Origin: Candidula unifasciata
Lineage: Eukaryota > Mollusca > Gastropoda > Stylommatophora > Geomitridae
Length of the DNA stretch: 64,000 bases
Direction: 5' to 3'
Assembly (NCBI GenBank): GCA_905116865.2
Contig: CAJHNH020008554.1
Span: 144,501 to 208,500, forward strand
This document shows positions 36,230 through 48,845 of this stretch, in pieces. Within the stretch, counting starts at the first letter, position 1. The number at the start of each line of letters is the position of its first letter. Below the pieces are notes generated by a model that was not told the origin of the DNA, ran no database searches, and saw nothing but the letters and a program-made list of their open reading frames with translations. A program made the position numbers and the translations under genes.

Positions 36230-36660
36230 TAGGAACAAATAAATGAACTTTATTTTTAAAGGGTTACAAATTCGGCACGCAGGCCCGTTTTACATTCGGC
36301 CATTCCAGTCAACTATCTTTCGCACAGCAGTTGTATTTTAATAATAAAGCTTGTTATGATCATATGATGTTATGCATATTACGAATATCATAAAAGAACA
36401 CAAAAGCATGAGTTGTAAAGTGCATGCAAAAACTCGCGCGTGCATACACACACCCACCCACATACACACGCTCACCCACTCACTTAAACAAGCATACATG
36501 CATGCATACATACATAAATAAATACAGGCATGCACGGAGACAAGTACATGCTTACACGGACACTCCCACAGACACACACGCAGACTCACACACTGACATA
36601 CACGCCTACTGAGACATAAACACTCACGCAGACAAAAATACAGACACAGAGATACAAGTT
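36230..36660 (+). repeat. Dispersed repeat family J with CA-rich tail
   Basis: The core AAAGGGTTACAAATT...GCAGGCCCG then ACATTCGGCC also occurs at 38,296-38,400 and 54,150-54,220, each time on the plus strand. It is followed by AC/ACAT-rich simple sequence here and at 38,460. In two of the three copies it is preceded by GAAC repeats. Confidence 0.5.
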
Positions 36661-37200
36661 GGATCAAGCTCTTGAACTCAGAGACTTTAACCTTCATCCC
36701 TACCCCTTTATAATAATATCATTAGAACGTCGAATATGACAAAAACCTTGTACATGTTCATGTTCTATTTGAACAACAATTTTCAGTCTCAAGAGTCTTC
36801 AAAATCTTTTTTTTTTGTTTGCTTGTTACGAAAAACCAACATAAGCATGGCCGGAGAAGACAACAAACAGTAATATTTAGAAATCAACCTAACACCAGGA
36901 ACAATTTATTTCAACGGCAACAATAAAAACAGTGTGTTAATAAATTAAGCTCTTCCGTGTTTACACATATCGAACCTAAAGACGACAGGGTTGCCCCCAT
37001 TAACCACGGTTCCCAGAGAATCACTTATAAATATTTATCTCTGCCTGCTCTTCCTAAGGCATAAAGTGAGCTTTAATTACGCAGACCTTGTTGGCTGCGT
37101 GCGTGCAAAAACAGTTGATTTCTTTTTGTATCATCGAGTCTCCGAGGTGACTGAGTTAATCTGGTTTCACAGATTTTAAAAAAAAGTGTGTTTAAATTGC

Positions 37201-37206
<6 letters not shown>

Positions 37207-37267
<61 letters not shown>

Positions 37268-37335
37268 TCTCTCTCTGTCTGGCTCTCTCTCTCTTTATCT
37301 CTCTCTCTCTTTCTCTCTCTGTATGGCTCGCTCGC
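37207..37335. repeat. CT dinucleotide tract
   Basis: A pure CT core to 37,263, then degenerate. Confidence 0.92.
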
Positions 37336-37469
37336 TCTCTCCCCTCCCGCCCCACACACATTCTCCCTCGTTTAAATCGGGTGCGAAATCGGATTAAGGT
37401 TGAAGTGTTTATTTTGTTAACCTGGATTCATACATAGGTAAGAATTACCCTTTAAATAAATGTATTATA

Positions 37470-37760
37470 GAATCAGTAATGTAAAGCTTTGGGAAAGAAC
37501 AAAACGAGTTCCAGTGGACTAATAGGCAAAGAAAAGACGCTGGCGTTGGATAGGACACACGTTGAAAGACCTGAGAGCAGTATAACTAGAATGTCTTTGC
37601 ACTGGAGCCCACAGGGGCACAAAAATAAAGGAAGACCAAGAACATATGGAGAAGGAAGCTACAGAGGGAAGTTAAAAAGATGGGGAGGACATGGGGAGTG
37701 AGCTCGCTGAGAGTCTATACTCCATTGGTGTTTAGAAAGGCGGAAGAAGAAGGATAAACC
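37470..37760 (+). pseudogene. LINE C-terminal fragment
   Basis: Encodes DRTHVERPESSITRMSLHW then SPQGHKNKGRPR, matching the tail of a common LINE protein (W-I-G-H-x-L ... G-R-P-R-x-T-W). The reading frame is broken at least once and ends at about 37,700. Confidence 0.55.
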
Positions 37761-37949
37761 CGAAGCAATCACTAAATCATGCAGACAAACTTATGTGTCA
37801 TTTTTTTTCTTTTACTCTACTCTCAGTTGATTTTCTCTTATTTGTTTGAGACCCGATCAATGCGCGGGAATATACGTCTCATGCTGTGAATGTTTTATTA
37901 CCACAAATTGCAGCAAACAACATCGTTCTTATTTTCTTAGCGTAGTTAT

Positions 37950-38285
37950 TTCTTCCAATAAATGGTGATTAAATTAAAAAAAGTCACAAACTTTGAATAT
38001 CTAGGCCATATAATAAACAGCAATGGAGACTGTTCGACAGAAATTAAAAGGAGGATGGTCATAGCAATGCAAAGATTGAACAGCCTTAAAAGTCTATGGT
38101 TAAGCACCGGCAAGGAGATACAAATTAGAATTTTGAGAGCATTCATCTTCCCTGTGGCTACATACTGATGTGAGTCGGGGACTGTCTCTCAGTTCTTAAA
38201 AAAAGAGAATAGGGGCTTCTAAGCTAAAATGCATAGAAAGATTCTCAGAAAATCTTGGACAAAGAAGAGGAGAAATATTGACATC
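37950..38285 (+). pseudogene. LINE reverse transcriptase thumb region, 5' piece of a split copy
   Basis: Encodes VTNFEYLGHIINSNGDCSTE and MQRLNSLKSLWLSTGKEIQI up to FIFPVATY, the post-RT region of an RTE/CR1-like LINE. After a stop it continues with KMHRKILRKSWTKKRRNIDI. The remainder of the same protein reappears at 38,945, after a repeat insertion. Confidence 0.65.
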
Positions 38286-38944
38286 TTAAAAGTTCGAACG
38301 AACGAACGAACGAACAAACTTTGTTTTCAAAGGGTTACAATTTGGGTATGCAGGCCCGTCTGACATTCGGCATTTCTAAGCACTCATTTTTCAGAGTACC
38401 AATGCCTGTTATCAATAATGCATATTATGGATGTAATAAAGAAATATACATTATGGAATAATGGATACACACATCGTGTTTACACAATCTTACACACTCA
38501 AACACACACACACGTATACATTCTCTTACATTCTCATACATGCACACTCATATACAGACATACGTGATACATACATACACAACCATAAAACACACACACA
38601 TACATACATAGAAATACATGCAAAAACATAAAACACACACATATGCATACATATTTAGACATACAAGCACACACACATTCCATACATACACACCTTCACA
38701 TGCATACATGCATGCATACACACACATACAATCACATATACAGACACCCACATACGCCCACAACCACACATATACACTCACATGCATAAATACATGAACA
38801 TGCGTGCATACATACATATACATACACACCATGCATACATAAATACACACATCTATACATACACTCACATCGTTACACACATACATACATAATTGCAGAC
38901 ATACCTAAATACACACACATACAAACACATACTTACACAGCTAC
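38286..38944 (+). repeat. Dispersed repeat family J inserted into a LINE
   Basis: Begins with CGAA tetranucleotides, then the family J core, then about 480 bases of degenerate ACAT/ACAC. It exactly separates two halves of one LINE protein, which shows that the unit including its microsatellite moved as one piece. Confidence 0.55.
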
Positions 38945-39229
38945 ATAGATCTGAACATCAAGGAAGATTGGCTAATAAACAGCATCCTTTCTCGGAAGCT
39001 GAAATATTTTGGTCAAAACCAGCGCCACAACGGAATGGAAAAAATTATAGCAGAAGGCATGGTACCAGGAAGGAGGAGCAGGGGCCGACCGACACGAAGA
39101 TGGGCACAGGATATAAGTGACTCCTTGAGTTTGAAAGTAGATGAGGCGGAAGAGCTGGCGAGAGACCGAGTTTCTTTCAGGCAGACTGTGATGAGAACGA
39201 CGTTCTGCAAAGGACCTGCTACACGATGA
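38945..39229 (+). pseudogene. LINE C-terminus, 3' piece of the split copy
   Basis: Encodes NSILSRKLKYFGHNQR, then NGMEKIIAEGMVPGRRSRGR and a DISDSLSLKVDEAEELARDR segment ending in a stop at 39,229. This is the expected continuation of the piece ending at 38,285. The 660 bases between are a dispersed repeat with ACAT-rich microsatellite. Confidence 0.65.
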
Positions 39230-39904
39230 GTTATTTCTCCAAGGCTCTTAACATTTTGGAAGGTAATCATTGTTTAGAGGCTTTTGTTCGATAACAAGCC
39301 ATAAAGACCATCTAGCAACAAAACGTAGTCATGATCAATAACTGTGAGCAGGAAGAGGAATGAAAAGTCCTATCTAAGCCTGGAAAAATGCGGGAAAATA
39401 GATGAAAACGACACAAAAGTGGAATTAACCACACACTGAAGCTGTACAATGCAACCTCTGCTGCCTAACAGTCTGAGCACCACGTCTGACAGCTGTCCGC
39501 CAATCAGATAAGTCGTGTGCGACTACCTATCATGTTTAAATGTCTGTATGCCAAACGATTTTAAACTCAGAAGCTAGTTACGTTTCAAAGGGCAATCATT
39601 CATCAAAGGCTAGTCATTTCTTAAGGAATGACAATAGCCACTGATACCCTTCAAGAAATGAATAGCAAACTGTTCTTTCCAAGGCAAACGGCAAACTATA
39701 GATCGATGATGATAGTTAAGAGCCATTTCTATAGGATAATTTTTTTAATCAAAAACTAATCACCTTTGGAAAGGTTATCATTTCTCACCCTAGGATAATA
39801 AACTATGATATCAGAAAACAAGTGGACGTAAACAGTTTTACACTTCAACGAGATGCCACATGTCAAATAGTTCGGACATGTGTCAAGATTGCACACTTAG
39901 TCCT

Positions 39905-40145
39905 GTGGGTTTCAGGGTCCCATTTTAATGAAAAAAAGAACACTCATTTCCCACCCCCCTCTCTCCTTCCCAGCAAACATGTCGTAAAAGGCGAGTAGAA
40001 AAAAAGTTTTTAATTGGAAGTCGGGGTACATCTGCTCCCAAGGATAGGAACCAAAAGCCTGCATACAAATAAGCTAGATCTGTTAAATGGGTGTGCAAAC
40101 AGACTTGTGTTTTGAAACAAGACAAACGTCTAGAAGTAGACTAAC
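39905..40145 (-). repeat. Dispersed repeat family G, copy 3
   Basis: Inverse of the family: CATGTCGTAAAAGGCGA, AGGATAGGAACC and GATCTGTTAAATGGG are recognisable in the other copies. Confidence 0.45.
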
Positions 40146-40639
40146 AACCAGGATTTTCAGAGTTTACAGCCAGTGAACGCTCAGAATATGCACAATACTC
40201 TTGAAGGCTTGGTAAAGGGTCGTTTACTTGACTATAGTTTCCCCATTTATGTGCCAGCGAAAAACACACAGAATGCTCATTCCTACCCCCAAAAAAATGC
40301 AATCTCCCCCGGGTCAGTAGCACACGACAGGCATTAAATATTTAAGGCAGCCAGCAGAAGTTCACCGTCACTGGAACCTTTTCAAAGACTTGTCATTATC
40401 GAAAGGGTTTTTAAAAAACAAAAAGGAGAGTGTTCAGCAGTTACGAGACTTCTGCCACAACCCCTCCCCAGCCAACTGTTTTACTGATCCTTCAAAACAC
40501 ACACACACGTTTACAACCAGCAACATCGTATAAGTCGATATCTGTGGTTTGGGAGTGACGAACAGTCTTTGTCATTCCTAGGTATTCAGTTAGATTTCAG
40601 CTGCAGACAATTAGGCAACAGATCGCTTCGCGTTGATGT

Positions 40640-40735
40640 TTACAGCAGTAAACTACTGCAGGTAAAATTGCCTAGTAAAACCGCACAATAAAAATATGCT
40701 GGTGATGGTTCTGCAACGTCCTGTAAAGAATAGGC
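40640..40735 (+). mobile_element. SINE family D tail fragment
   Basis: Contains AAATTGCCTAGTAAAACC and GGTTCTGCAACGTCCTGTAA, as in the tail of the copy at 48,962. Confidence 0.5.
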
Positions 40736-41024
40736 ACCTTACTTTTTCAGAATACCGTTATTTAAGCGACAAAGTATCTTAGCCTTGTTCATGATGCTGG
40801 GAAACTAGTCTCTCTATAAACAAACCTTTAATTTTATCGCTCACGCTACGCTTTGAAAGAAAATTAGTTAAAATTGATTTTTTTTTAAAAGAACATAGTA
40901 ATAATTGATTAAAGATACGAAGATTATTCTAAATTTTTTTCAGGAAGAAGTACAGAAACCGCCAAAGAATGTACTTTAAAAGCGTGTTATTCGCGTTTAC
41001 CGACTCTAAGCTCCGATCAAAAGT

Positions 41025-41275
41025 TCTGGTTGTTCATTCACTTCTGGACTTTAGTCCTGCACCAGAACCTGAGTGTTGCGTGTACATCCGTTTCACAGGT
41101 CTGGCTCATTTGCAGGCAAACTGTAGGTTCCTTGCCTCTCAGGCAGATTTATTCCGTCTTCAAAGGAAGCACCCAATTAGTCGACTCTTACGACATGCTT
41201 TTGGGCAGGCTGTGCGTCTATTCTTGGTTTTCCCACACTGGGCCCCGAAACCCACACGAGGATTCATGAAATATC
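41025..41275 (+). repeat. Dispersed repeat family G, copy 2
   Basis: Aligns with 48,595-48,845 (GTTCATTCACTTCTGGACTT, GTAGGTTCCTTGCC, CCAATTAGTCGACTC, GGGCCCCGAAACCC). The open frame across it (130 codons) is not a gene. Confidence 0.55.
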
Positions 41276-41626
41276 TGTGGCTTCTTTGGAGGGTGACCAA
41301 ACCTCAAGTTTTCACCAGGACAGTCCAGTTTTTAGGTATTCCTAGACCGGTCTGTCGGTAGGCTTGAAAAGCACCAGCTGTCCCGTTTCATAAAAACCTG
41401 AGAATAAGCTCGAGAACAGATTATACACTTATAGTTACATGTGTAGATCTTGTTTAGATTTCATAAGTTTCGATACTTCTAATGCCTGAAATGTTCATTG
41501 TAGTATGTTATTTCACTGTCCTTAAAGAACATATTGTTTCGTTTATTTCTTGGCGGTAATGGTTGGATTTTTTGTTTTTAATACCACTGTCGAGCAATAA
41601 TTAACCCTTACAGCCTGATGACCTAG

Positions 41627-41659
<33 letters not shown>

Positions 41660-43103
41660 ATTGACTTGCTTGGAATGATGTTCCGTTTTCTGCTAAATAC
41701 ATCATGGTCACCATACTTCTTCGTGATGCTGGCAAATTGGTTATCTCTGTGAACTGTTTTAACTTGTTCAGTATCAAACAACTCACCATATGTTTCTTGT
41801 TGTTTCCAAAGATCTGTAATAATCTTGCTGTCTGCAGTTACAGACCGACACTATTTTAACCCCTTTTAGCTTGATTACTAGTTTAACCAGTTCTGTTCCA
41901 TAGTATCTCTGTTGAATGCCTCTAGACCTGAGTATTTATTGCTTGTGAGATCAAATACTCAAAATATAATTACTTTAAAAAAACAATTGCTTGAGACTGA
42001 AAACGTTAAGTGCTCTTTCTGCATTTTGAATGAAAACAAGCTGCTTTATTAGTATCATACCACAAATAGGGGAAATCCACAGGTCACGGGACAGTCTAAT
42101 ATTTCAGGGGGTGGTAGATAGGCTGTATGCAGTCGTGGGACCTAGGCTGTATGCAGTCGTGGGACCTAGGCTGCATGCAGTCGTGGGACTCAGGCTGCAC
42201 TCTCTCGTGGGACGTAGGTGTGATGGGGGTTTTAGATGCTTTTGGGTCGTTAAAAGCATAAAAAAGCCGGGAGACCCAGTCTTACAACACTATAAAATAT
42301 TGGACTCTCCCGTGACGTCATGTGGGGTAGTATATTAAACAATAATCAAAATTTGAAACAGATTATTTAGAAATTGAAATCAGTAATAAAAGATAGAAGA
42401 CACGAAGATCCTCTACATTTATCAGTTAGTAGAATATAAATTATCGGAACATTACATTCAACAGTTTTGAAGAAAAACCTTAGCCTTTATCGTGATACTG
42501 TCAAAGTAGTCTTAAAAAACGTTATTTTTGAGCCATCACTTTACACGTTGAATGAAAACAATAATTACAAGTTGAAACTGTTTTAAAACTGAAGGAAGTA
42601 AGTAATCAAAGTGGAAAGACAACTATGATCACTCTCTATATTTACCAAGAAGAATATAAATTATCAAAAACGAACTTAAAAACCTTCCCCAAAATGACCA
42701 CAATTGTCGTTGATTTTCCCCACCGTAAGATCTAAACGGCTGCTGAGTTTGACAGCTTTACTGAACCAAAGGCTGTCGCACGTAAGAAGACACTTTCAAC
42801 TTCTTCAAAAATTTCACACATCATTTGATTCCATGAACGGAGTCCACCCAAGAAGAAAATACGCTCCACTTTCTATTTGAAATATCCTGGTGATTTAGCT
42901 AGCGGTAGAACCAATGTTGATAGAGGGACGTTCACTTTAATTTCTGGTAGGTGACTCATCGACCTGCTACCAACAGTTAAGTCCTCTCTAGCGTGATCTC
43001 TTTCAGGGCCAGAAGACAACCAGGCGTGAAACGTAATTGAGGAGGGGATAGCATTTTGTTTTAGAACGTTGTCGGTATTTGAGACTGTTTACTTTGGTGG
43101 TGC
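41276..43103. other. No gene seen
   Basis: AT-rich, with a short AC microsatellite (41,633-41,657) and the 24-bp array at 42,119. Confidence 0.45.
42119..42216. repeat. 24-bp tandem array, 4 units
   Basis: TAGGCTGTATGCAGTCGTGG GACC repeated four times with increasing divergence. Confidence 0.8.
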
Positions 43104-43400
43104 TATTCACGTTTCTCAGCCCATCTACACACTGGCTGACCTTTCATTCATACTTTCTCAGACTTATCTACGTCAGAGGGATATCACATTGTCTTGCCTC
43201 CAGTTACGTCAGCGCCTATGTCGCGTATTGTTTACTGCACGACCAAACAGCTTTTAACAACCCCAGAACATCTCAAACTGACCCTAACCTAAACCCACAG
43301 CCTGAGCCTAGGTCCCACGAGACTTTTCGAAGAAAAGAGTACAACGTGACACTCGTCTAACCTAGGCCAGACTGTGTAGATGGGCCGGGAAACATGAATA
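43104..43400. mobile_element. MITE-like inverted-repeat unit
   Basis: Imperfect 40-base inverted arms at 43,104-43,142 and 43,361-43,400 share the core CCCATCTACACA, with about 220 bases between. It contains the inverse of the TCGTGGGACCTAGGCT motif that forms the tandem array at 42,119. No coding capacity. Confidence 0.45.
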
Positions 43401-44364
43401 TGATTACTTTGGTTACTGAAAGTGTCGTTGGAGAAGAAACAGTACTAGGCATGGAATGAGCGTGACTCACGTACCATTTTCTTTATTACGAATTCTTGAG
43501 TCCTCTAAGTACAGATGGAAATGTACTAATTATCCAAAAAAGGTCAAAGGAAGAATAGTAACCGAGATGCAGTGAAGCAACCTAAAATGTGAAGGAGGAT
43601 ACGCCACTGTTTAAGTGCATTCTTTAAATACGTCACTGATGTGAAAGTTGGCGCATGTATAATAAAAAATAAAATCCTTGCATGCCAGATTCACCATTTT
43701 GGAAATCATTTCAACCCTTTGCAAATCAAATCCGTTAGTTTACAAAGCCAAACGGAACGTTTTATTTTTGCAAATTAAAGTTTGTGAAAAACATTTTACA
43801 AAATGATGGAAGTGCGCGGGCGAGCTGACACAGAACGATCTCTGGAGATGGTAGTCTGGTCTGGTAGATCTCTGGGGATGGGAACGGGGGTGGGGGTCGC
43901 CCTCCCCCGGTTGCTAAACATATTTTCTAGGCAAGTGGGGAGGGGTGATGGGGGAGGGGGGGGGGTTTAGTTTCCTTATCTAGTTTGAGAGCATAATAAC
44001 AGTAAGACAATGCTGAGCGTAAATAAGCTACAAAAAATTGTATTTACCCCAAATAAACATGGTAGTTATATTTAGAGTAGCTATATTTGGCCCGGGTTTG
44101 GGTTAGGGTTAGAGTTTGAGGTTGGAGTAGCAAAAGACAAGTTATATAAAGAAACCCGAAATAAACTACAACATAAAACGCATAGATGTCATGTGATCTG
44201 TTCGGACTGTCCCGGGAATCCGCAGATTTCGTTTGAGGTGAACACAAATTAAAGTTCGCTACAAAAATATAATAATAAATTTGAAATAATATGAAATGTA
44301 TAAACAATTACTTTTAAAAGATAATTTTATTTGTATGCATGGTTGAAGCCCCTCTACCTCTGCC
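43401..44364. other. No gene seen; short telomere-like motif
   Basis: Includes GGGTTAGGGTTAG at about 44,100-44,112, too short to call an interstitial telomere, and G-rich sequence at 43,880-43,965. Confidence 0.4.
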
Positions 44365-44597
44365 CTGCCTCAAGCGGCCTGTCTCTGCCCTGGCTCAAGC
44401 GGCCTGTCTCTGCCCTGGCTCAAGCGGCCTGTCTTTCTCTGCCCTGGCTCAAGCGGCCTGACTTTCTCTGCCCTGGCTCAAGCGGCCTGTCTTTCTCTGC
44501 CCTGGCTCAAGCGGCCTGTCTCTGCCCTGGTTCAAGCGGCCTGTCTCTGCCCTGGCTCAAGCGGCCTGTCTCTGCCCTGGCTCAAGCCGCCTGTCTC
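44365..44597. repeat. 25/29-bp tandem array, about 9 units
   Basis: The unit CTCTGCCCTGGCTCAAGCGG plus CCTGT, with a four-base-longer form carrying an extra TTTC, is repeated to the edge of a SPIN-like MITE. Confidence 0.85.
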
Positions 44598-44603
44598 TAA
44601 GAT

Positions 44604-44800
44604 CAGCGGTTCCCAACCTTCCAAAAACCGCGATCCTTTGAAACAGTTCTTTGTGCGATGGCGACACCCAAAACATACAATAATTTTCGTGGCTACTTCA
44701 TAATTTCAGAGAATATTTTTTTCCGATGGTCTTAGGCGACCCCTGTGAATGGGTCGTTCAACCCACACAAAAAATGACCGAGACCCATAGGTTGAGAACA
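44604..44800 (-). mobile_element. SPIN-like hAT miniature element
   Basis: It begins CAGCGGTTCCCAACC and ends near TTGAGAAC, in the same orientation as the copy at 26,980. It sits directly after a 25-29-bp tandem array. No target duplication was found. Confidence 0.7.
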
Positions 44801-45424
44801 ATTTGTTGGTTATCTTATTATTTATACTGTAAAGCGTCGGGAGGCGGGAGGAGTTAGATGTAGGTTCCTGTCTTTTGCGAGTCGCCTAGTTTGTGGTAAC
44901 GTCACAATGTGTTTATGTAGTACTAATTCTACCAATCTCTCGGTTGGTCAGCGTCTTGCTTTGTACCCTGCTGTTTTTATGTAGTATGCTCTGTCTGATG
45001 GCTGGGGTGTCCAGATTACCAAACCATTTGATTTTTTGATGTTCTATGAAATTTTTTACTTACTTACCCATCATTGATCTTTGTTCTTTATTGGTGACTG
45101 TCCCTTCTCGCTTTACCCGCCGCTTTTCTTATACATTTGATCTCACATGTTGTAGCTATGCAATCTTCCGATTTTGAGGGGACAAGCTCGAGTACTCCGA
45201 GACAAAGATCAGTCCCCATTGGTACACACATCAAAGTGTCTCTGGTAACATCCTGCCAAATTTATGTCAACATTGCCAGTACAGCTGTTTACATGATGAC
45301 TCTTTGTTCTTTCCCTGATAACCTGCCCACACAACGGACTGTCAATCAATCAGAGGTGAGGAGTACAAGTGCCAGGTCACACATTTCTGGGATTCTTCGA
45401 CAAAGTAGACATTGTGGTTGAATG

Positions 45425-45425
45425 A

Positions 45426-45457
<32 letters not shown>

Positions 45458-45645
45458 ATGGATGGATGGATGGATGGATGGATGGATGGATGGATGGATG
45501 GATGGATGGATGGATGGATGGACGGATTAATTAATGGATGTATGGATGGATGGATGGATGGATGGATGGATGGATGGATGGATGGATGGATGGATGGATG
45601 GATGGATGGATGGATGGATGGATGGATGGATGATGATGATGATGA
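45425..45645. repeat. GGAT tetranucleotide tract
   Basis: About 50 GGAT units with one interruption (45,522-45,545), ending in GAT triplets. Confidence 0.93.
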
Positions 45646-46032
45646 TGCTTTTCCTTCTTTTTATTCTTTTTCCTCTTCTTATTCTTCTTCTTCAGAAGTA
45701 GACAGCTAGCACCATATGCACTCAATGTGTAGAAATGGGCTATTCGCTCTCACAAACCTAGTCACGCTCTTTTAAAGTTGCATAGATTATTTATTTTCTC
45801 CATGAATTCACCTATCAGTCAGATACGTATTACGTACACAATTTCTTGAGGGAGAAACGAGGGGATTTGGGGGGGGGGGGGGGGAAGAGGAGGAGGAAGT
45901 GTTTTCGTAAATAAATGGTCAAGTTACGTACCTCAGGCTCAGAAAGTATTGGGTTCTTTAAACGGACCGCGCCGTTCGGTTTTCAAGTGCAATGTTTTCG
46001 GAGATTCCTAAGCATCATCGTTGGAGCTTCTT

Positions 46033-46160
46033 CTTCTTCTTCTACTGCTTCTTTTTCTTCTTCTTCTTTTTCTTCTTCTTCTTCTTCTTCTTCTTCTTCT
46101 TCTTCTTCTTCTTCTTCTTCTTCTTCTTCTTCTTCTTCTTCTTCTTCTTCTTCTTCTTCT
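46033..46160. repeat. CTT trinucleotide tract
   Basis: About 40 CTT units with a few T-run interruptions. Confidence 0.93.
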
Positions 46161-47029
46161 GTTATTGTACATACTGTAGTGGCTTTCAGCTAGACTACAA
46201 TATCTGCATCTAACGAACCAACACTGACTTCAGGAAACCTAATATTTGTCACCTTGTACGGAAAGCTTGTTATGGGGCACGAGACCTCTGAAAACACACT
46301 CAATTGTGACTGTATAGAGTCAAACCATGCTCAAAACCCGTTAACGAGATTCGTGCCGTAAAACACTCTTGGGCATCATCATGCAGTAATACAAAATATG
46401 ACAATGGCTGTACACAATCATTGTAGCCGACTTCTGTTTTAGATATAGTTTGAGTTTTCTTTTTCAGCTGAGAAAGCGAAAGCTAACAAATAAAGATGTA
46501 AAGGATAAAAGGTTGACAGTTCTTTGTTTGGACATAGAAACAACTAAGCTGATACGCAACGAAACAGATAATACACAAAAAAATGTCACATACTACAAAG
46601 TCAGCGACAAATTGTAACCGGCAACAATAGGCTGACACAGAGGTACAAAGAGACGTCTAACAAGCAACAAAGAAATCATATTACATATTATTTGAAAGGT
46701 CAAAAGAAATACGCTGGGTGATGATATAAAACTGTGAAAAAGATTGCGGGGATGGAAAACTTACAATGATTAGAAAGCAAGAATAGCAACAGAGGAAAAT
46801 AAAAGATACGAAAGCAAGACTGCTATGTTCAGTGCACAGAAAGAAAGAACTGATTATCAGCTGAAAAACTTGGAAGGAAAATTGACAGTGGAAAAACTCA
46901 TTTCCCAGGATGCAATTGCTTTGTCAAGACAGGACATCCGCTGAATTAGTTGCATATTAAAATAAAGGATACGTTACATCTTTAGCGGATTTGGTAGGTA
47001 TTTTTTTTTAATTAAAGGACCCTTTTCCA

Positions 47030-47125
47030 CGCCATTAGGCGTATAGGGCATATAGGGCTAGATTTATATTTTTTAGAGCAATCGGCATAATGTGGGTGAT
47101 TGGTCAGCATCACGCCGGCTCTGGT
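47030..47125 (-). mobile_element. SINE family A, tail fragment
   Basis: Shares GGCGTATAGGGCATATAGGG and GTGGGTGATTGGTCAGCATC with the tails at 2,761 and 5,560. Confidence 0.45.
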
Positions 47126-47249
47126 TACGTATACACTTATATTTGTGTAGTCTTGTTGGAGCTTGCTGGGGGCTGTGGTCAACATTAGGGCGATCATTAT
47201 ATTTTGACGGGAAAATGAGAGAACTAACTACTATTCTGAGCTAAAAACA

Positions 47250-47335
47250 GGACATCTCACTAATATTTTGAGCAGAAATGGGACATCTCACTAATATTTT
47301 GAGCAGAAATGGGACATCTCACTAATATCTTGACC
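47250..47335. repeat. 31-bp tandem array, about 3 units
   Basis: ATTTTGAGCAGAAATGGGAC then ATCTCACTAAT, with three recognisable copies. Confidence 0.7.
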
Positions 47336-47689
47336 TGAAACGCTGTAAGGAAAAGACAAGCACTGTTCTTTGGTCATGTGATGTGGGTGGCTGGGTGGGG
47401 GAGGGGGCGGGAAGGGTCTTTAAAAAAAAATCCTGACGACTGGAAAGATAAACGACGAAAAAAAAAAATTCTATATTGTGTTCTTGTTGTTATTAGTCGT
47501 AGTTTTATTAGTAAGACTTAAGGTACTAATATTTTTTAACAACATGTTTCTAGATTTTTATTCAACGGCACAAATGGCGGCTTCTGGGAGTATCGACAGG
47601 ACAGCTGAGGCACATCTTATATCGCGACGTTTGGTCAGCCCCAACAATACCCTTATTTCCCTTATATTTCCTGCTTTGCCTTTTAGACA

Positions 47690-47790
47690 ATGACAAACTA
47701 CCGAACGTATAATTTGCCTATGAGAACCACAACAGCATTTTTTTTCGGTTGGTTCTGCAACGTCCTGTAAAGGATACGCAACTAACTCTG
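47690..47790 (+). mobile_element. SINE family D tail fragment
   Basis: Carries TTTGCCTATGAGAACCAC and GGTTCTGCAACGTCCTGTAA, followed closely by a family E SINE in reverse. Confidence 0.5.
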
Positions 47791-47794
47791 CATT

Positions 47795-47910
47795 TTAGGC
47801 AGGGTCAGTCAAGGAGCCCTAGGTTAATTACACAAAAACTGCCCGAAGTGGATTCGAACTCAAGGACCTTTTGGCCGGTAGAAAATTGTCTAGCCACTGC
47901 GTCACAGTAA
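47795..47910 (-). mobile_element. tRNA-derived SINE, family E, inverted
   Basis: The minus strand gives GTGACGCAGTGGCTAGACAA and B box TTGAGTTCGAATCC, matching the copy at 51,443. Confidence 0.58.
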
Positions 47911-48594
47911 ATGCCGTTGTTTTCAGTCTCACGAATTAAGAGGGGAGACGAGAATCTTGATAGATAACAGGAAACCCTAATAGTGGGGGGAAAAACAGTG
48001 GACAAATGAAAACTTATTTCTCGTGACAATAACTGCTGTGACAAGACAGATCAGCCGCTAATCCTGTTGTATTTTCACGTGATGTCTTGACGACAGGCCA
48101 CGAGAGCCTCACATACATACTGGCCAAACAACATCCATACGTCCGGGATTATGTGCGGCTTTAGTAATTGCATTGATCGTCCCCATCATCAGATATTTGA
48201 ATGAACATATAATGTGACAGACCTGATCTTTGTTAGGGCTTTCAAAAAAAAGAAAGGGGGCGGGGGAGGGGGTGTCGGGCATAACCGATTTATCATACTT
48301 AATCCTCCAACCACGCGTATTTGCCATTTACTCGTTTCTCAGCGACTTAAGCTTTTAATATCTAGATTACAACGAAGAATTATTTTACTCTATACATGTT
48401 GTCTTTTGTTTCGTTACGCAGGAAATATCGCTTCAAATTACTGTCGGTTTTAATCTGGCTTTTAGCAGTAGACGCTATTAGAAATGTCCTTTATATTATT
48501 ATTGAATTCAGTCTTACGATGGGGAAAGCGTGGCAGAAAATAATACGTTAATCTCCTTCTTTGTCGCGTTCATCGGTTGCAAACTTCGGCGTGA

Positions 48595-48845
48595 AAATCT
48601 GGTTGTTCGTCTAGTTCTGGACTTCAGTATTGTTCAGAACTTGAGTTTTTGCGTGCAAATCCGTTTTACATGTCTAGCTTAACTGTAAAGGGCCTATGCA
48701 GATGTTGGTTCCTCGCCTATCAGTCAGATGCGTCCCGACTTCGGATGGGAAATCCCCTAATTAGTCGTCTTTTGCAATCTGCTTGTCATGGAGGCAGTGT
48801 GTCGTTTCTTGTGTCCTCCTTAAATGGGCCCCAGAACCCAGCAGA
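48595..48845 (+). repeat. Dispersed repeat family G
   Basis: About 250 bp shared with 41,025-41,275 (+), 39,905-40,145 (-), 28,160-28,310 (-) and a scrap at 6,300-6,350 (-). Common blocks are TTCTGGACTT, GTTGGTTCCTCGCCT, CTAATTAGTCG and GGGCCCC. No tRNA-like promoter was seen, so the class is unknown. Confidence 0.55.

Larger units (their letters stand above)
44801..47029. other. No gene seen outside two microsatellites
   Basis: Apart from the GGAT and CTT tracts and a G run near 45,871, no recognisable feature. Confidence 0.4.

Noticed and set aside
41025..41361. 130-codon gene
   Set aside because: Lies on dispersed repeat family G; the same segment at 48,595 does not keep the frame.
44098..44114. 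Interstitial telomere repeat
   Set aside because: Only about two TTAGGG-like units, too short to distinguish from chance.
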